This document shows positions 6,040 through 12,618 of a DNA stretch of 24,496 nucleotides, piece by piece (the first letter of the stretch is position 1; every line of letters begins with the position of its first letter). The DNA is taken from IMG/VR virus record IMGVR_UViG_3300048556_000354, positions 1 through 24,496 of that record; one strand, 5' to 3'. Made by a program: the position numbers and the translations under genes. This stretch comes from a virus. The notes under the pieces were generated by a model, which was not told the origin of the DNA, searched no databases, and was given only the letters and a program-made list of their open reading frames with translations.

Positions 6040-6645
6040 GTGAAACTTTCCGCAGGCTTCATTCAATCTCTTGAACAAGAGAATGACGGTAGTTCTTCTA
6101 AAGATAACTACCTTGGATATACAAAACTAGAGCAGGGTAAGCCAGCAAACTTTGCACTTTTAGAGCAAGACCCGCTTGAATACTGGCTTGTCTGGGCAGA
6201 AGCCAAAGCATCAGGCTCCATGAAACCATTCCGTTTTATGGGTCAGCCATCATCCGATGAGATTGATTTAGAGCTTGGCTCTGAATATGTTCAGTCGATG
6301 AATTATGACAAGACAGCTATTCGCAAGCCACAACAATGCTTGACATGGCCTGTTTACAACTGGGACATGGATAGAGTCCAAGTTCTTGAAGTTTCACACA
6401 TTTCATTGGCACGTCAGTTTGCAAAGTATGGCTTGAACAAGAAGTACAGCAAGAACTTGCTGGACTGGGATTTCGAGCTGAGCAAGATCAAGGCTGACAT
6501 GGTGCGTTATGAGCTGTTGATCGTTCCCCGTGATGAGGACGAGCACAACGAGACTCAGATGGAGAAAGCTTGGCTGCAGGTGCAGAAGGGTGGATTTGAC
6601 CTAAACCGAATGGTGACAGGCGACGATCCGTTTAGCGAGGGTTGA
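6040..6645 (+). CDS. Candidate gp32-like single-stranded DNA-binding protein
   Basis: 201 residues, GTG start (MKLSAGFIQSLEQ...). It shows a pattern I associate with phage gp32-like ssDNA-binding proteins. There is a 'G-KPANFALLEQDPLEYWLVWAE' strand region, then KPFRF. The core reads 'QCLTWPVYNWDMDRVQVLEVS', where a phrase of the form vYn-d--kvkvLels is typical, and continues as a helix LARQFAKYGL. Next come 'LLDWDFELSKI' and a strand TKY-like 'VRYELLIVPRDED'. The C-terminus ends DDPFSEG, an acidic tip with a Phe as in many ssDNA-binding proteins. The gene heads the operon with a RecB-like nuclease, opposite the primase-helicase, which fits. No OB-fold is provable by eye. An alternative is an unknown replication accessory protein. 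Confidence 0.55.
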   Translation: MKLSAGFIQSLEQENDGSSSKDNYLGYTKLEQGKPANFALLEQDPLEYWLVWAEAKASGSMKPFRFMGQPSSDEIDLELGSEYVQSMNYDKTAIRKPQQCLTWPVYNWDMDRVQVLEVSHISLARQFAKYGLNKKYSKNLLDWDFELSKIKADMVRYELLIVPRDEDEHNETQMEKAWLQVQKGGFDLNRMVTGDDPFSEG

Positions 6646-6654
6646 TTTTGGAGC

Positions 6655-6679
6655 GGGGGCCTTGCGCCCCCTTTCTTTT
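6655..6679 (+). terminator. Intrinsic terminator after the ssDNA-binding protein gene
   Basis: A perfect 6-bp all-GC stem, GGGGGC (6655-6660) and GCCCCC (6666-6671), with a 5-base loop is followed by TTTCTTTT. It starts 10 bases after the stop codon. It probably lets the first gene be expressed above the following two. Confidence 0.85.
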
Positions 6680-6710
6680 CATGTAGATTAATCTTGGGAA
6701 AGAGCGTCTA

Positions 6711-6908
6711 ATGCCCGGTACAACAGAACTACCCGAGACAGTCACAGAGTTTCTAGAGGATGGCTCCGTTGCTGTCGTCGTTGGTCATCTAAGAGGCTGG
6801 GTTTCGAGCGCCCATTTGGTTGAGCCAAAAGCAAACCAACTTATGCGTCAATGGCTCAATGAAAAATCAGAGGCTCTATTGAACGAGGATTATGACGGAG
6901 CAGCTTGA
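6711..6908 (+). CDS. 65-residue protein of unknown function
   Basis: ATG at 6711 with a purine-rich GGGAAAGAG upstream. The product begins MPGTTELPETVTEFLEDGSV, then a beta-rich stretch (VAVVVGHLRGWVSSAHLV) and a C-terminal helix (ANQLMRQWLNEKSEALL). The strand-rich centre 'DGSVAVVVGHLRGWVSSAHL' resembles a small barrel of unclear kind. The 3' end overlaps the nuclease gene by 17 bases, so it is probably coupled to it and may be a nuclease partner. No family is recognised. Confidence 0.65.
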   Translation: MPGTTELPETVTEFLEDGSVAVVVGHLRGWVSSAHLVEPKANQLMRQWLNEKSEALLNEDYDGAA

Positions 6909-7713
6909 CGCCCAAGACATATTGGCGTCACTGCGTCGATGGCAACTGGAACAAGATAACTCTGGCCCATTCAGGGTTTACAGAGATCAAGAAGGGCAGA
7001 TTTATCATTCTGTCACCCATATCCTGAAGCACACAGCCCCTCAAACACAAAAAGATGCATTGGCACGATGGTCCAAGAGACCTGGCAGTTCATTGGAGCG
7101 TGATCTTGCCTGTGACCGGGGTACTGTTGCCCATGAGCATTGCGAGTATGTGCTCAAGACAGCAGCCAAGTTGGCCCGTCAAAGTGCCAACAAGAAAGGA
7201 GCGTGGAAGGTTTGGGATGATGGTTTGGCACGTCCTCCAAAAGCCATCACCACCTGGGCACTTAAGAAGTCAGAAAAGGGAGCGCCCAAAGTATCGTGGG
7301 CAGCCCGTGAGTACGCCAGAGGTTTATCCGACTGGCTGGTGAGTGGAGCGGTAACGGCCATTCATGCCTCAGAATTTAGCGTTAGCCATTCATCAGGCTT
7401 TGCTGGAACGGCAGACGCCTTGCTGGACACAGAGCTAGGACTAACGATCTGCGACTTCAAAACTAGCGGCAGGGAGACCGACAAGCCCGAGTCTTGGCTA
7501 AAAGACCATCAGGACCAACTTGGCGCTTATAGCCTCGCCTTATATGAAAGGGCTGGCATCCGTGTTGGTGGTGGAGCGGTAATTATTGGCAAACCCAATG
7601 GGACCATTCAACTAAGAATGTTGAACGAGTTAGAGATGAGAGGCTGTGAGGCTCGATGGACCGAACGAAACAACCTCTATCAGGAGATGCTTTTAGCTGG
7701 CGAGGTGTTTTAG
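6892..7713 (+). CDS. RecB/Cas4-like PD-(D/E)XK nuclease
   Basis: 273 residues. The RecB-family nuclease signatures are visible in order: a histidine in RGTVAHEHCEYV (H81), an acidic residue at E161 (ASEFSVSHSSG), the metal-binding aspartate in GTADALLD (D175), the core DFKTS (D188, K190) and the following QLGAYSLAL motif (Q209). These define an exonuclease-type PD-(D/E)XK domain. In phages it acts as a 5'-3' or recombination exonuclease, paired with an annealing or ssDNA-binding protein, which fits the candidate ssDNA-binding gene upstream. No four-cysteine Fe-S cluster as in Cas4 is evident. The stop overlaps the convergent helicase gene's stop by 4 bases. Confidence 0.88.
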   Translation: MTEQLDAQDILASLRRWQLEQDNSGPFRVYRDQEGQIYHSVTHILKHTAPQTQKDALARWSKRPGSSLERDLACDRGTVAHEHCEYVLKTAAKLARQSANKKGAWKVWDDGLARPPKAITTWALKKSEKGAPKVSWAAREYARGLSDWLVSGAVTAIHASEFSVSHSSGFAGTADALLDTELGLTICDFKTSGRETDKPESWLKDHQDQLGAYSLALYERAGIRVGGGAVIIGKPNGTIQLRMLNELEMRGCEARWTERNNLYQEMLLAGEVF

Positions 7714-9521
7714 CGCCCCCAGTAACATTCACCTTTTGCGAGTCTATATTTAAGCTCTTCAAGAGGAACGTAGTAGATCATAAAAGCTTGGATTAATGGA
7801 TCAATTTCGTAATAAGTAAGCAGTTTTTTGGAATTTTTATCGTAAAATCTTAAATCTTGCAATTCAACATTGACATACCTGGAGTAGTCCCCTACGTATA
7901 TTTCGTATCTACTATCTTGCATAACACTTTCCATAAATTTGTTTCCAAGGACTTGAATAAACATGGGCCAATTAGAGTATGGAGCGCCACTTTCGGATTT
8001 AAGTTCTGTCCTGTTTCTATAGGCTGACAGGACATTAAAAGGCTTGCCATCCATGCTTTTATTGTTTATGCCTACATAATCCCAAGCCTTCCAGCTGTTA
8101 AAAACATAATTTGAGAGCATGTTTTCAAATGACTCAATTTGCGCTTCTGTAAGTTGATCTCTGTTTTCATCAAGCAGCCAATGCAGCCTTACTCCGTACC
8201 AGCGAGTGCGATTTAGCCTTATTTCTCTGTTAATAATAAAATCAATCCTACCAGTAACCTCAAAAAGATTTAATTCTTCAATTTCTAGTTTTACTACTTC
8301 CTCCTGTGACAATAAAGGAGCTGCATTTTTTTTGTTCTGCTCATTTGGCTTGTAATCAGGGTTTTTGGCTCCGCAGTTGTCACAAAACTCTTGTACTTTA
8401 CTTAGGATCGAGTCACAACAAGTGCATTTAGTAATTTGTACGATTTTGGTTTTTCTTAGTCCGCGAGTAATGCTCCATTCTCTATGCTCATCTGGCAATC
8501 CATGTTTCCAAGTATTGCCAGCAAGATCAATTATGAAAGCAAATCGTTTACCAGGCGAAGTTCTTAAAACCCGTCCAACCTGTTGCAAATAAAGGCTTTC
8601 AGATTGTGTTGGTCTAAGCAAGATAGCAGCTTGAGCGTCTGGGATGTCAGTGCCTTCACTGATTAAGTCTCTGCTAGTAATGACTTGGATAGTCCCCTCT
8701 TGAAATTGTTGAAGGATAGATTCACGCTCTAATTTAGAAAGTTTTCCATGCAAGCAGGCAGATGAAAACCCTGCATTTTGGAACGCTTGTGCGGTGTGTT
8801 CCGCATGGAGGACACTGCAACAGAAGACTATTGCTTTAGCGTCTGGACAAATCCGTTTAAAGTTAAAAACAGCTTCATCTGCGACTTCTGGAGTGTCAAA
8901 GCGTTCAGTAAGTTGGCTTTGAATATATTCTCCAATTCTAGTTCCAACGCCTTCAGCGGTTACAGAAGCTTGAGGGCTGAACACTCTGACTGGGGCCAGA
9001 TAATTTTGAGAAATAAGTTCAGCGGTTGGCGGCCCTGATACGAGGATGTTGAACAGATTACCCAGAGGTTTGCCGTCAAGGCGACAAGGCGTTGCTGTTA
9101 CTCCAAGTGTTTTTGCCTTAGGCCATTTTTTAATAGCTTTAGTCCAGTTGTTATTACCTGCTGCATGGTGTCCTTCATCGATGATAAGGATGTCTGGCTG
9201 AAAGGTAAGTGTTCTTCTGTTCAAGGACTGAACTGAAGCGACAATGACCGTATGGGACGGGTCTACGCGTTCACCTGGCGCGATAAGGCTGTGTTGTATT
9301 TGTAGTCTCGAAAGTGCTGTAGAAGCCTGATCCAAAAGTTCTTTTCTATGGACAACAATAATTGCTTTTTTATTTTTAGCTAAATACTGTTTAACTATTT
9401 CGCAAAAGATAACTGTTTTACCTCCGCCTGTTGGGAGTTGAAGCAAGACTTTTGGAGCTTTCGAGAAAGCTTCATTAACTGACTGAACGATGGTTTGCTG
9501 GTAGGGTCGAAGTGTAATCAT
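7710..9521 (-). CDS. DEAH-type superfamily 2 helicase with zinc finger
   Basis: 603 residues from the ATG at 9521 (MITLRPYQQTIVQSV), which places the Q-motif-like RPYQ at the very N-terminus; longer in-frame starts would run into the divergent gene. Motifs: Walker A TGGGKT (31-36), DEGH (115-118), TATP (142-145), a second RecA domain with the 'SEGTDIPDA' region (288-296) and arginine-finger motif QQVGRVLR (313-320). A zinc-binding cluster (C366, C368, C369, C380, C383) follows, then about 200 residues of unknown fold. This is the RAD25/ComFA/type III restriction-like group often found in phage replication or recombination modules. It lies opposite to the nuclease operon. Its stop overlaps the nuclease stop, and its start is 23 bp from a divergent small gene. 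Confidence 0.9.
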   Translation of the reverse strand: MITLRPYQQTIVQSVNEAFSKAPKVLLQLPTGGGKTVIFCEIVKQYLAKNKKAIIVVHRKELLDQASTALSRLQIQHSLIAPGERVDPSHTVIVASVQSLNRRTLTFQPDILIIDEGHHAAGNNNWTKAIKKWPKAKTLGVTATPCRLDGKPLGNLFNILVSGPPTAELISQNYLAPVRVFSPQASVTAEGVGTRIGEYIQSQLTERFDTPEVADEAVFNFKRICPDAKAIVFCCSVLHAEHTAQAFQNAGFSSACLHGKLSKLERESILQQFQEGTIQVITSRDLISEGTDIPDAQAAILLRPTQSESLYLQQVGRVLRTSPGKRFAFIIDLAGNTWKHGLPDEHREWSITRGLRKTKIVQITKCTCCDSILSKVQEFCDNCGAKNPDYKPNEQNKKNAAPLLSQEEVVKLEIEELNLFEVTGRIDFIINREIRLNRTRWYGVRLHWLLDENRDQLTEAQIESFENMLSNYVFNSWKAWDYVGINNKSMDGKPFNVLSAYRNRTELKSESGAPYSNWPMFIQVLGNKFMESVMQDSRYEIYVGDYSRYVNVELQDLRFYDKNSKKLLTYYEIDPLIQAFMIYYVPLEELKYRLAKGECYWGR

Positions 9522-9544
9522 GGGTTGTTTGTTGGAGCGGTGGG

Positions 9545-9727
9545 ATGAAGCTTGAGGAAGCGTTAGACCTTTGTTATCGGGGAAAGAAGAATGTGGCGAA
9601 AGCAGCCGAAGAGGTAGAGATCCCATTCATAGAGATGAAACGTCTTCTGACTGCTTACATTTTGGAACGACCAATAAACGGCCATTCATGGGAGGAAGAG
9701 CTAGAAGTTAGTTGGCCCTGGTGTTAA
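9545..9727 (+). CDS. 60-residue helix-turn-helix-like protein
   Basis: ATG at 9545 with GGAG and GGTGGG upstream. The product begins MKLEEALDLCYRGKKNVAKA and continues AEEVEIPFIEMKRLLTAYIL. A segment 'KNVAKAAEEVEIPFIEMKRLL' fits a helix-turn-helix in which a first helix is followed by a turn and a recognition helix. The C-terminus (HSWEEELEVSWPWC) is acidic and Trp-rich. It is the only plus-strand gene between 7713 and 13482, and it starts 23 bp from the helicase start. A regulator of the adjacent divergent gene is plausible. Its end overlaps the convergent 54-residue gene by 4 bases. Confidence 0.7.
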   Translation: MKLEEALDLCYRGKKNVAKAAEEVEIPFIEMKRLLTAYILERPINGHSWEEELEVSWPWC

Positions 9728-9888
9728 TCATCAAGATCAAGGCGGCCAGTTTTTAGGGCATGAAGGTAAGCCCGTTCAAGGGCAGTGAGCCCTTTACTGT
9801 GTTTTTTGTGGAGCGCAGCAATCGCCCTAGTTTTAGCGGCTGCTCTCATCTCTTCTGGTCTTTTAGACCAACTAGAAAAGCTAGTCAT
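9724..9888 (-). CDS. 54-residue protein of unknown function
   Basis: ATG at 9888 overlaps the TGA of the upstream gene (ATGA), stop at 9724-9726. The peptide begins MTSFSSWSKRPEEMRAAAKT and continues with two amphipathic helices (RAIAALHKKHSKGLTALERA, YLHALKTGRLDLDD). It is basic in the middle and acidic at the end, probably helical and soluble, possibly DNA-binding. It is the last gene of the tightly coupled minus-strand run from 10801. No family known to me. Confidence 0.65.
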   Translation of the reverse strand: MTSFSSWSKRPEEMRAAAKTRAIAALHKKHSKGLTALERAYLHALKTGRLDLDD

Positions 9889-10172
9889 GACCATTCAACC
9901 TCTCTGATTAAAGTTGACAAAACCTTTAACGATTGAACGCTTGATAGTTTGCGTTGAGATCTACTCAAGGCAGTGCTAACCATGTCAGGATCACCCAATT
10001 TTATGTCGTTCTCCATTTCCTGCCCAATCAGTTTCAAACAAAGTTCTAAACGTTCTGGGATGTAATTTTCCAGATGATTAGATGCCAAGGCTTGTCTTCT
10101 GCCAATGATGACAGATAGCAATTGATTGACGGCACGATCAGCTTGTTGACGTGAGATTAGTTCGTTATTCAT
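9885..10172 (-). CDS. 95-residue helical protein of unknown function
   Basis: Starts MNNELISRQQADRAVNQLLS and is almost entirely helical (AVNQLLSVIIGRRQALAS, ERLELCLKLIGQEMEND, SSVQSLKVLSTLIREVEWS). Both ends overlap neighbours by 4 bases (ATGA), so it is embedded in a translationally coupled operon. Directly before the ATG lies CACCA and not a clear Shine-Dalgarno. No enzymatic motif, signal peptide or membrane segment is visible. Confidence 0.7.
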   Translation of the reverse strand: MNNELISRQQADRAVNQLLSVIIGRRQALASNHLENYIPERLELCLKLIGQEMENDIKLGDPDMVSTALSRSQRKLSSVQSLKVLSTLIREVEWS

Positions 10173-10396
10173 TGGTGAAGGAAATCGTAGGAGGTTTGTG
10201 GTGTTGGGTCGTAATTTACCTCAGCTTCCAGCAATGGAATGATCTCATATTCGAGAAGATCTCGCATGGAATGTGAAAGGTGTTCATCCATCATATGGCG
10301 CTTCTTTTCGCGCTCAATAACAGACTGAAGTTCTTTCAAGACCCTCTCAATCTTTGCTAGTTCGTACTCTTGTTGTGGTTGGTAGTGGTACGTCAT
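10169..10396 (-). CDS. 75-residue acidic coiled-coil protein, unknown function
   Basis: Begins MTYHYQPQQEYELAKIERVL and continues as a charged helix (KELQSVIEREKKRHMMDEHLS), then a second helix (MRDLLEYEIIPLLEAEV) and a short tail. It is probably helical with coiled-coil potential. The stop overlaps the next start, and the start overlaps the previous stop (ATGA at both junctions). No recognised family. Confidence 0.68.
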   Translation of the reverse strand: MTYHYQPQQEYELAKIERVLKELQSVIEREKKRHMMDEHLSHSMRDLLEYEIIPLLEAEVNYDPTPQTSYDFLHQ

Positions 10397-10638
10397 GAGT
10401 GGTTACGGATGAAAGTTTTACATTTGGCGACTTCATCGCCATCGATAGCTTGATCACGACCGTATTCGTTAGACAGCATCAATCCATCACCTTCTTTAAT
10501 TGAATTAAAGGTGCTGACGTAATAGCTGCTAACCAGAGACCCAGCTCTGGTTTTGAAGAAGATGATCTTCTCAGTTTTGCTGGTGTAACGTCCCAAGGTG
10601 GCTATCAAAAGCTCACCGGTTTTAGTGTTGATGTTCAT
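10393..10638 (-). CDS. 81-residue beta-rich protein of unknown function
   Basis: The open frame runs upstream to 10779, but that part overlaps another small gene that reads better. I therefore start at ATG 10638 (MNINTKTGELLIATLGRYTS), preceded by CGCACCA. The product is rich in beta strands (GELLIATLGRYT, EKIIFFKTRAGSLVSSYYVSTF) and ends with GDEVAKCKTFIRNHS. It has no membrane segment and may be a small beta-barrel. It ends with an ATGA overlap into the next gene. An alternative start is the ATG at 10719, which has AAGGGA upstream. Confidence 0.62.
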   Translation of the reverse strand: MNINTKTGELLIATLGRYTSKTEKIIFFKTRAGSLVSSYYVSTFNSIKEGDGLMLSNEYGRDQAIDGDEVAKCKTFIRNHS

Positions 10639-10645
10639 TGGTGCG

Positions 10646-10801
10646 TTAAGCCTCAGTGAGTGCGAATTGGTGGATGCGTTCTTGAAGATCACGGAGAAGG
10701 TCGGCTCGTTTGGAGTCATGCCATCCCTTCTCTTCAAGAAAGAACAGCTCCCAGCTGATGGCATCAACAAGGAGTTCAAGTTCGTGAACGGTTAGGTCCA
10801 T
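10646..10801 (-). CDS. 51-residue acidic helical protein
   Basis: ATG at 10801, 3 bases after the upstream stop; TAA at 10646-10648, 7 bases before the next start. The peptide begins MDLTVHELELLVDAISWELF and continues FLEEKGWHDSKRADLLRDLQ. It is a clean amphipathic helix-loop-helix with a natural composition, which is why I prefer it to the long overlapping frame on the same strand. Preceded by CTTAACCA and not a Shine-Dalgarno. Function unknown. Confidence 0.68.
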   Translation of the reverse strand: MDLTVHELELLVDAISWELFFLEEKGWHDSKRADLLRDLQERIHQFALTEA

Positions 10802-10804
10802 TGG

Positions 10805-11164
10805 TTAAGCGAAGGGTGATACGGACTGGGTGTTGTACCCGTTCCATTGTTTGGCTTGGTTCATAGCTTTAATTAAGCTGCAGACTGCTTTGTCGTCACC
10901 AGTGGCTACAGAGACCTCCAGACGATGCTGGAGCATCGCCAGGACGCTATCGGTGTTGATTGGTTCGGAAGCTTCCTCCAGGCTTGGTCCATCGTCACTC
11001 AGCTCAATCTCAGCCTGGGCGGCTGTGATGTCGTTATATGCGGTGGAACGTGAGACGCAAAATTTTGCGCTAACCATTGTGGCGACTGAAGCTGTACGGA
11101 TACCCCTTTCCAGCATTGCTCGGGTGTAACTGAGGCGGGCTTGAACTTCCAGTTGGGTTGACAT
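10805..11164 (-). CDS. Helix-turn-helix protein with small-terminase-like layout
   Basis: 119 residues. The N-terminal half carries a helix-turn-helix (IRTASVATMVSAKF, then CVSRSTAYNDITAAQ, where 'SRSTAYNDI' looks like a recognition helix). An acidic linker (ELSDDGPSLEEASEPIN) leads to a helical C-terminal part (LAMLQHRLEVSVATGDDKA, IKAMNQAKQW). HTH, linker and 'L--LQH' helices parallel the candidate small terminase at 13001, so the two may be distant paralogues. A transcription regulator is the other option. It precedes several coupled tiny genes and has the ACTCAACCA-type leader before ATG. Confidence 0.65.
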   Translation of the reverse strand: MSTQLEVQARLSYTRAMLERGIRTASVATMVSAKFCVSRSTAYNDITAAQAEIELSDDGPSLEEASEPINTDSVLAMLQHRLEVSVATGDDKAVCSLIKAMNQAKQWNGYNTQSVSPFA

Positions 11165-11194
11165 TGGTTGAGTTGGAAAAGCTGGACAAAAAAA

Positions 11195-11365
11195 TTAAAG
11201 GGTGCAGTGCTGAAGAATCCGAATCTTGGCTAGCAAGATTTCGCTTTTTGGAGTGCAAGCGCATTCGTCCATCAACAGGTGTTCAATGTGAGCCAGATCC
11301 TCACTGTCGAGTTCGATAAAGTCTTGAAGCGTGACGCCTGTCCATTCGGCTGTGAGTTCTTTCAT
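11195..11365 (-). CDS. 56-residue acidic protein of unknown function
   Basis: I start at ATG 11365, which overlaps the TGA of the upstream gene (ATGA); the longer frame would overlap that gene. The product begins MKELTAEWTGVTLQDFIELD, continues SEDLAHIEHLLMDECACTPK and ends with a short helix (SEILLAKIRILQHCTL). It is acidic, with three cysteines (two close together in ECAC plus one near the end) but no clear zinc motif. It belongs to the operon starting at 11771. Confidence 0.62.
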   Translation of the reverse strand: MKELTAEWTGVTLQDFIELDSEDLAHIEHLLMDECACTPKSEILLAKIRILQHCTL

Positions 11366-11556
11366 TTGAGGTTTGGGTTTAGTTCTGCTGGTGTTGGAAC
11401 GGATGGCAGGGATTCGCGCCAAAGCTCCTCCGCGATCAAGTCGTCAAGCTTCTGGCGGTCGTAGGCATCCAGCTCCATGGCTTCGATGTCATCGTCGGAT
11501 GGCGGCCAAGCTGGCTCAAGCTCACTGGGGAGCATGAAGTCGTCAGAGTTGTTCAT
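11362..11556 (-). CDS. 64-residue highly acidic protein
   Basis: Begins MNNSDDFMLPSELEPAWPPS and is dominated by Asp and Glu (DDDIEAMELDAYDRQKLDDL, then IAEELWRESL), ending in a proline-rich tail. Coupled to both neighbours: its ATG overlaps the upstream TAA (TAATG), its TGA the downstream ATG. Very acidic small phage proteins often mimic DNA or bind host enzymes, but that is speculation here. No known family. Confidence 0.65.
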   Translation of the reverse strand: MNNSDDFMLPSELEPAWPPSDDDIEAMELDAYDRQKLDDLIAEELWRESLPSVPTPAELNPNLK

Positions 11557-11771
11557 TAGTTAAATTGTGATGTGTTCTGGTGCGGGCCAGTGATGTACCA
11601 GGAGCAGACGGAACCAGGGATCCCGCGTTCTGATAGTGATTGATTCCAATCGTCCGCCAGTTCATCGGCGTCCATTTGGGACGTGATCAGTTGATACACG
11701 ACTTGGTGGCCGTGTCGTTCGGTGTACTGGCAGAGATGAAAGACGTGGGTTTGTTGCTTGGGTTGGTTCAT
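11556..11771 (-). CDS. 71-residue protein of unknown function
   Basis: Begins MNQPKQQTHVFHLCQYTERH and continues GHQVVYQLITSQMDADELAD, ending in Gly/Trp-rich sequence (GIPGSVCSWYITGPHQ). It mixes beta strands and a short acidic helix (DADELADDWNQSLSE). It is the first gene of a three-gene coupled operon. A promoter candidate lies 26-55 bp upstream and CTACAACCA stands directly before the ATG. No recognised family. Confidence 0.66.
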   Translation of the reverse strand: MNQPKQQTHVFHLCQYTERHGHQVVYQLITSQMDADELADDWNQSLSERGIPGSVCSWYITGPHQNTSQFN

Positions 11772-11796
11772 TGGTTGTAGTTGTGACTACTCCCCT

Positions 11797-11826
11797 AGTA
11801 TTGCATCAATATCGGCCAGCCGTCAA
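11797..11826 (-). promoter_or_regulatory. Candidate promoter for the 11195-11771 operon
   Basis: On the minus strand, TTGACG (11821-11826, five of six -35 matches) and AATACT (11797-11802, four of six, with an upstream TG) are 18 bases apart. Transcription would start about 18 bases before the first ATG. It lies directly downstream of two tandem terminators, so the operon is insulated. Confidence 0.6.
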
Positions 11827-11837
11827 CAACAAGGCAT

Positions 11838-11864
11838 AAAAAAAGACCCCTTTGATGGGGGTCT
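11838..11864 (-). terminator. Intrinsic terminator, second of a tandem pair
   Basis: On the minus strand the stem AGACCCC (11858-11864) / GGGGTCT (11844-11850) is a perfect 7 bp with a 7-base loop and is followed by seven T (11838-11844). It backs up the terminator at 11885-11910, which already follows the 52-residue gene. Confidence 0.85.
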
Positions 11865-11884
11865 AATGTTTGTTGGTACGGATG

Positions 11885-11910
11885 AAAAAGGCCAGCCATT
11901 CAGGCCGGCC
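11885..11910 (-). terminator. Intrinsic terminator after the 52-residue gene
   Basis: On the minus strand GGCCGGCC (11903-11910) pairs with GGCTGGCC (11890-11897), 8 bp with one G-T pair and a 5-base loop, followed by five T. It begins 12 bases after the stop of the 11922-12080 gene. Confidence 0.82.
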
Positions 11911-11921
11911 ATTCATGACGG

Positions 11922-12080
11922 TTATTCGGCTGTGTAGCAGTCAAACCAGACGCCAGCCTCACGGGTATCGGGACGGCGACAATGTGCCTGTGCCTCGTCA
12001 AGCGTTAAACCGCGTTTAATGGTGCGGTCTGACTTGTTGAGGCTTGGGTTGAACGACCGAACAATTTTGAAGGTTTCCAT
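11922..12080 (-). CDS. 52-residue protein with conserved-looking LTLDEAQAHC core
   Basis: ATG at 12080, TAA at 11922-11924. The peptide begins METFKIVRSFNPSLNKSDRT and continues IKRGLTLDEAQAHCRRPDTR, ending EAGVWFDCYTAE. From memory, this pattern (strand, 'G-LTLDEAQAHC', Asp-Thr, then 'WFD-Y') recurs in tiny proteins of aquatic phages and bacteria, so it is very likely real. It has two cysteines and a beta-alpha-beta look. It stands alone between terminators with no Shine-Dalgarno; CCAACCA lies 10 bases upstream. Function unknown. Confidence 0.78.
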   Translation of the reverse strand: METFKIVRSFNPSLNKSDRTIKRGLTLDEAQAHCRRPDTREAGVWFDCYTAE

Positions 12081-12116
12081 GGTGTGATTGGTTGGTTCTT
12101 TAGAATACTAGCAGAC

Positions 12117-12144
12117 AAGAAGAAAGCCCAGCGCGTGGCCGGGC
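12117..12144 (-). terminator. Intrinsic terminator after the 62-residue membrane protein gene
   Basis: On the minus strand GCCCGGC (12138-12144) and GCTGGGC (12126-12132) form a 7-bp stem with one G-T pair and a 5-base loop, followed by TTTCTTCTTG. It begins 8 bases after the stop at 12152. Confidence 0.75.
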
Positions 12145-12151
12145 CTCTTGC

Positions 12152-12340
12152 TTAACGTCCGTACACAGTTAGAAGACATTCCGCCTTCTCCGCATTGGAA
12201 CGTAAGCACCGCTGCATCGCTTGTTCATTCTCAACGTTAAAGACGACAGCCCCGAACGTTAAGACCAACAAGAACGCCGACAGCGTGGCACCTAAGCGCC
12301 ATGCGTCCAAGGTGTTTTCTTCAATCATTCTTTGAGCCAT
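12152..12340 (-). CDS. Small single-pass membrane protein
   Basis: 62 residues from ATG 12340 (MAQRMIEENTLDAWRLGATL); the frame is open further upstream but CCAACAACC precedes this ATG, like neighbouring starts. Residues about 16-37 (LGATLSAFLLVLTFGAVVFN) are a transmembrane helix. A soluble tail (VENEQAMQRCLRSNAEKAEC, then LLTVYGR) follows with two cysteines. The short N-terminus and single anchor suit an inner-membrane peptide, perhaps modulating host functions. It has its own terminator. No family known. Confidence 0.7.
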   Translation of the reverse strand: MAQRMIEENTLDAWRLGATLSAFLLVLTFGAVVFNVENEQAMQRCLRSNAEKAECLLTVYGR

Positions 12341-12362
12341 GGTTGTTGGTGCGGTTGATTTA

Positions 12363-12392
12363 AAAAGAATAAAAGAAGGGGACAAAGTCCCC
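12363..12392 (-). terminator. Intrinsic terminator after the 58-residue gene
   Basis: On the minus strand GGGGAC (12387-12392) and GTCCCC (12378-12383) pair perfectly around a 3-base loop and are followed by TTCTTTTATTCTTTTT. It begins 5 bases after the stop of the 12398 gene. The stem contains the same GGGGAC/GTCCCC core as the repeat cluster at 3556-3759. Confidence 0.82.
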
Positions 12393-12397
12393 CCTTA

Positions 12398-12574
12398 TCA
12401 GACACATTCGACAGCAGACTTTAGACACTGTTCAGCGAATTGCTGAAGTGTTTCGCCGCGTTCAAATGTAATTTTTAAGTCTGATGTTAATCCTTCGTAG
12501 TCATCAGCCGTTGTGATGTAGAAATCCCAGAGGACTTCCCATGCACACTTATCACTTAAATTTGAATTTTTCAT
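12398..12574 (-). CDS. 58-residue acidic protein of unknown function
   Basis: ATG at 12574, TGA at 12398-12400. The product begins MKNSNLSDKCAWEVLWDFYI and continues TTADDYEGLTSDLKITFERG, ending in a helix with cysteines (ETLQQFAEQCLKSAVECV). It is acidic with no membrane segment. It is the first gene after the multi-hairpin leader and the strong promoter at 12817-12846, so it is probably expressed early and strongly. CACTAAACC precedes the ATG instead of a Shine-Dalgarno. No family recognised. Confidence 0.7.
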   Translation of the reverse strand: MKNSNLSDKCAWEVLWDFYITTADDYEGLTSDLKITFERGETLQQFAEQCLKSAVECV

Positions 12575-12618
12575 GGTTTAGTGATTGGGTGGTTTTGGGT
12601 TGGTTTTCCTGCATACAG

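Noticed and set aside
10638-10779. N-terminal extension of the 10393 gene to 10779
   Set aside because: It overlaps the 51-residue gene at 10646-10801, which has a natural composition and tight operon spacing on both sides.
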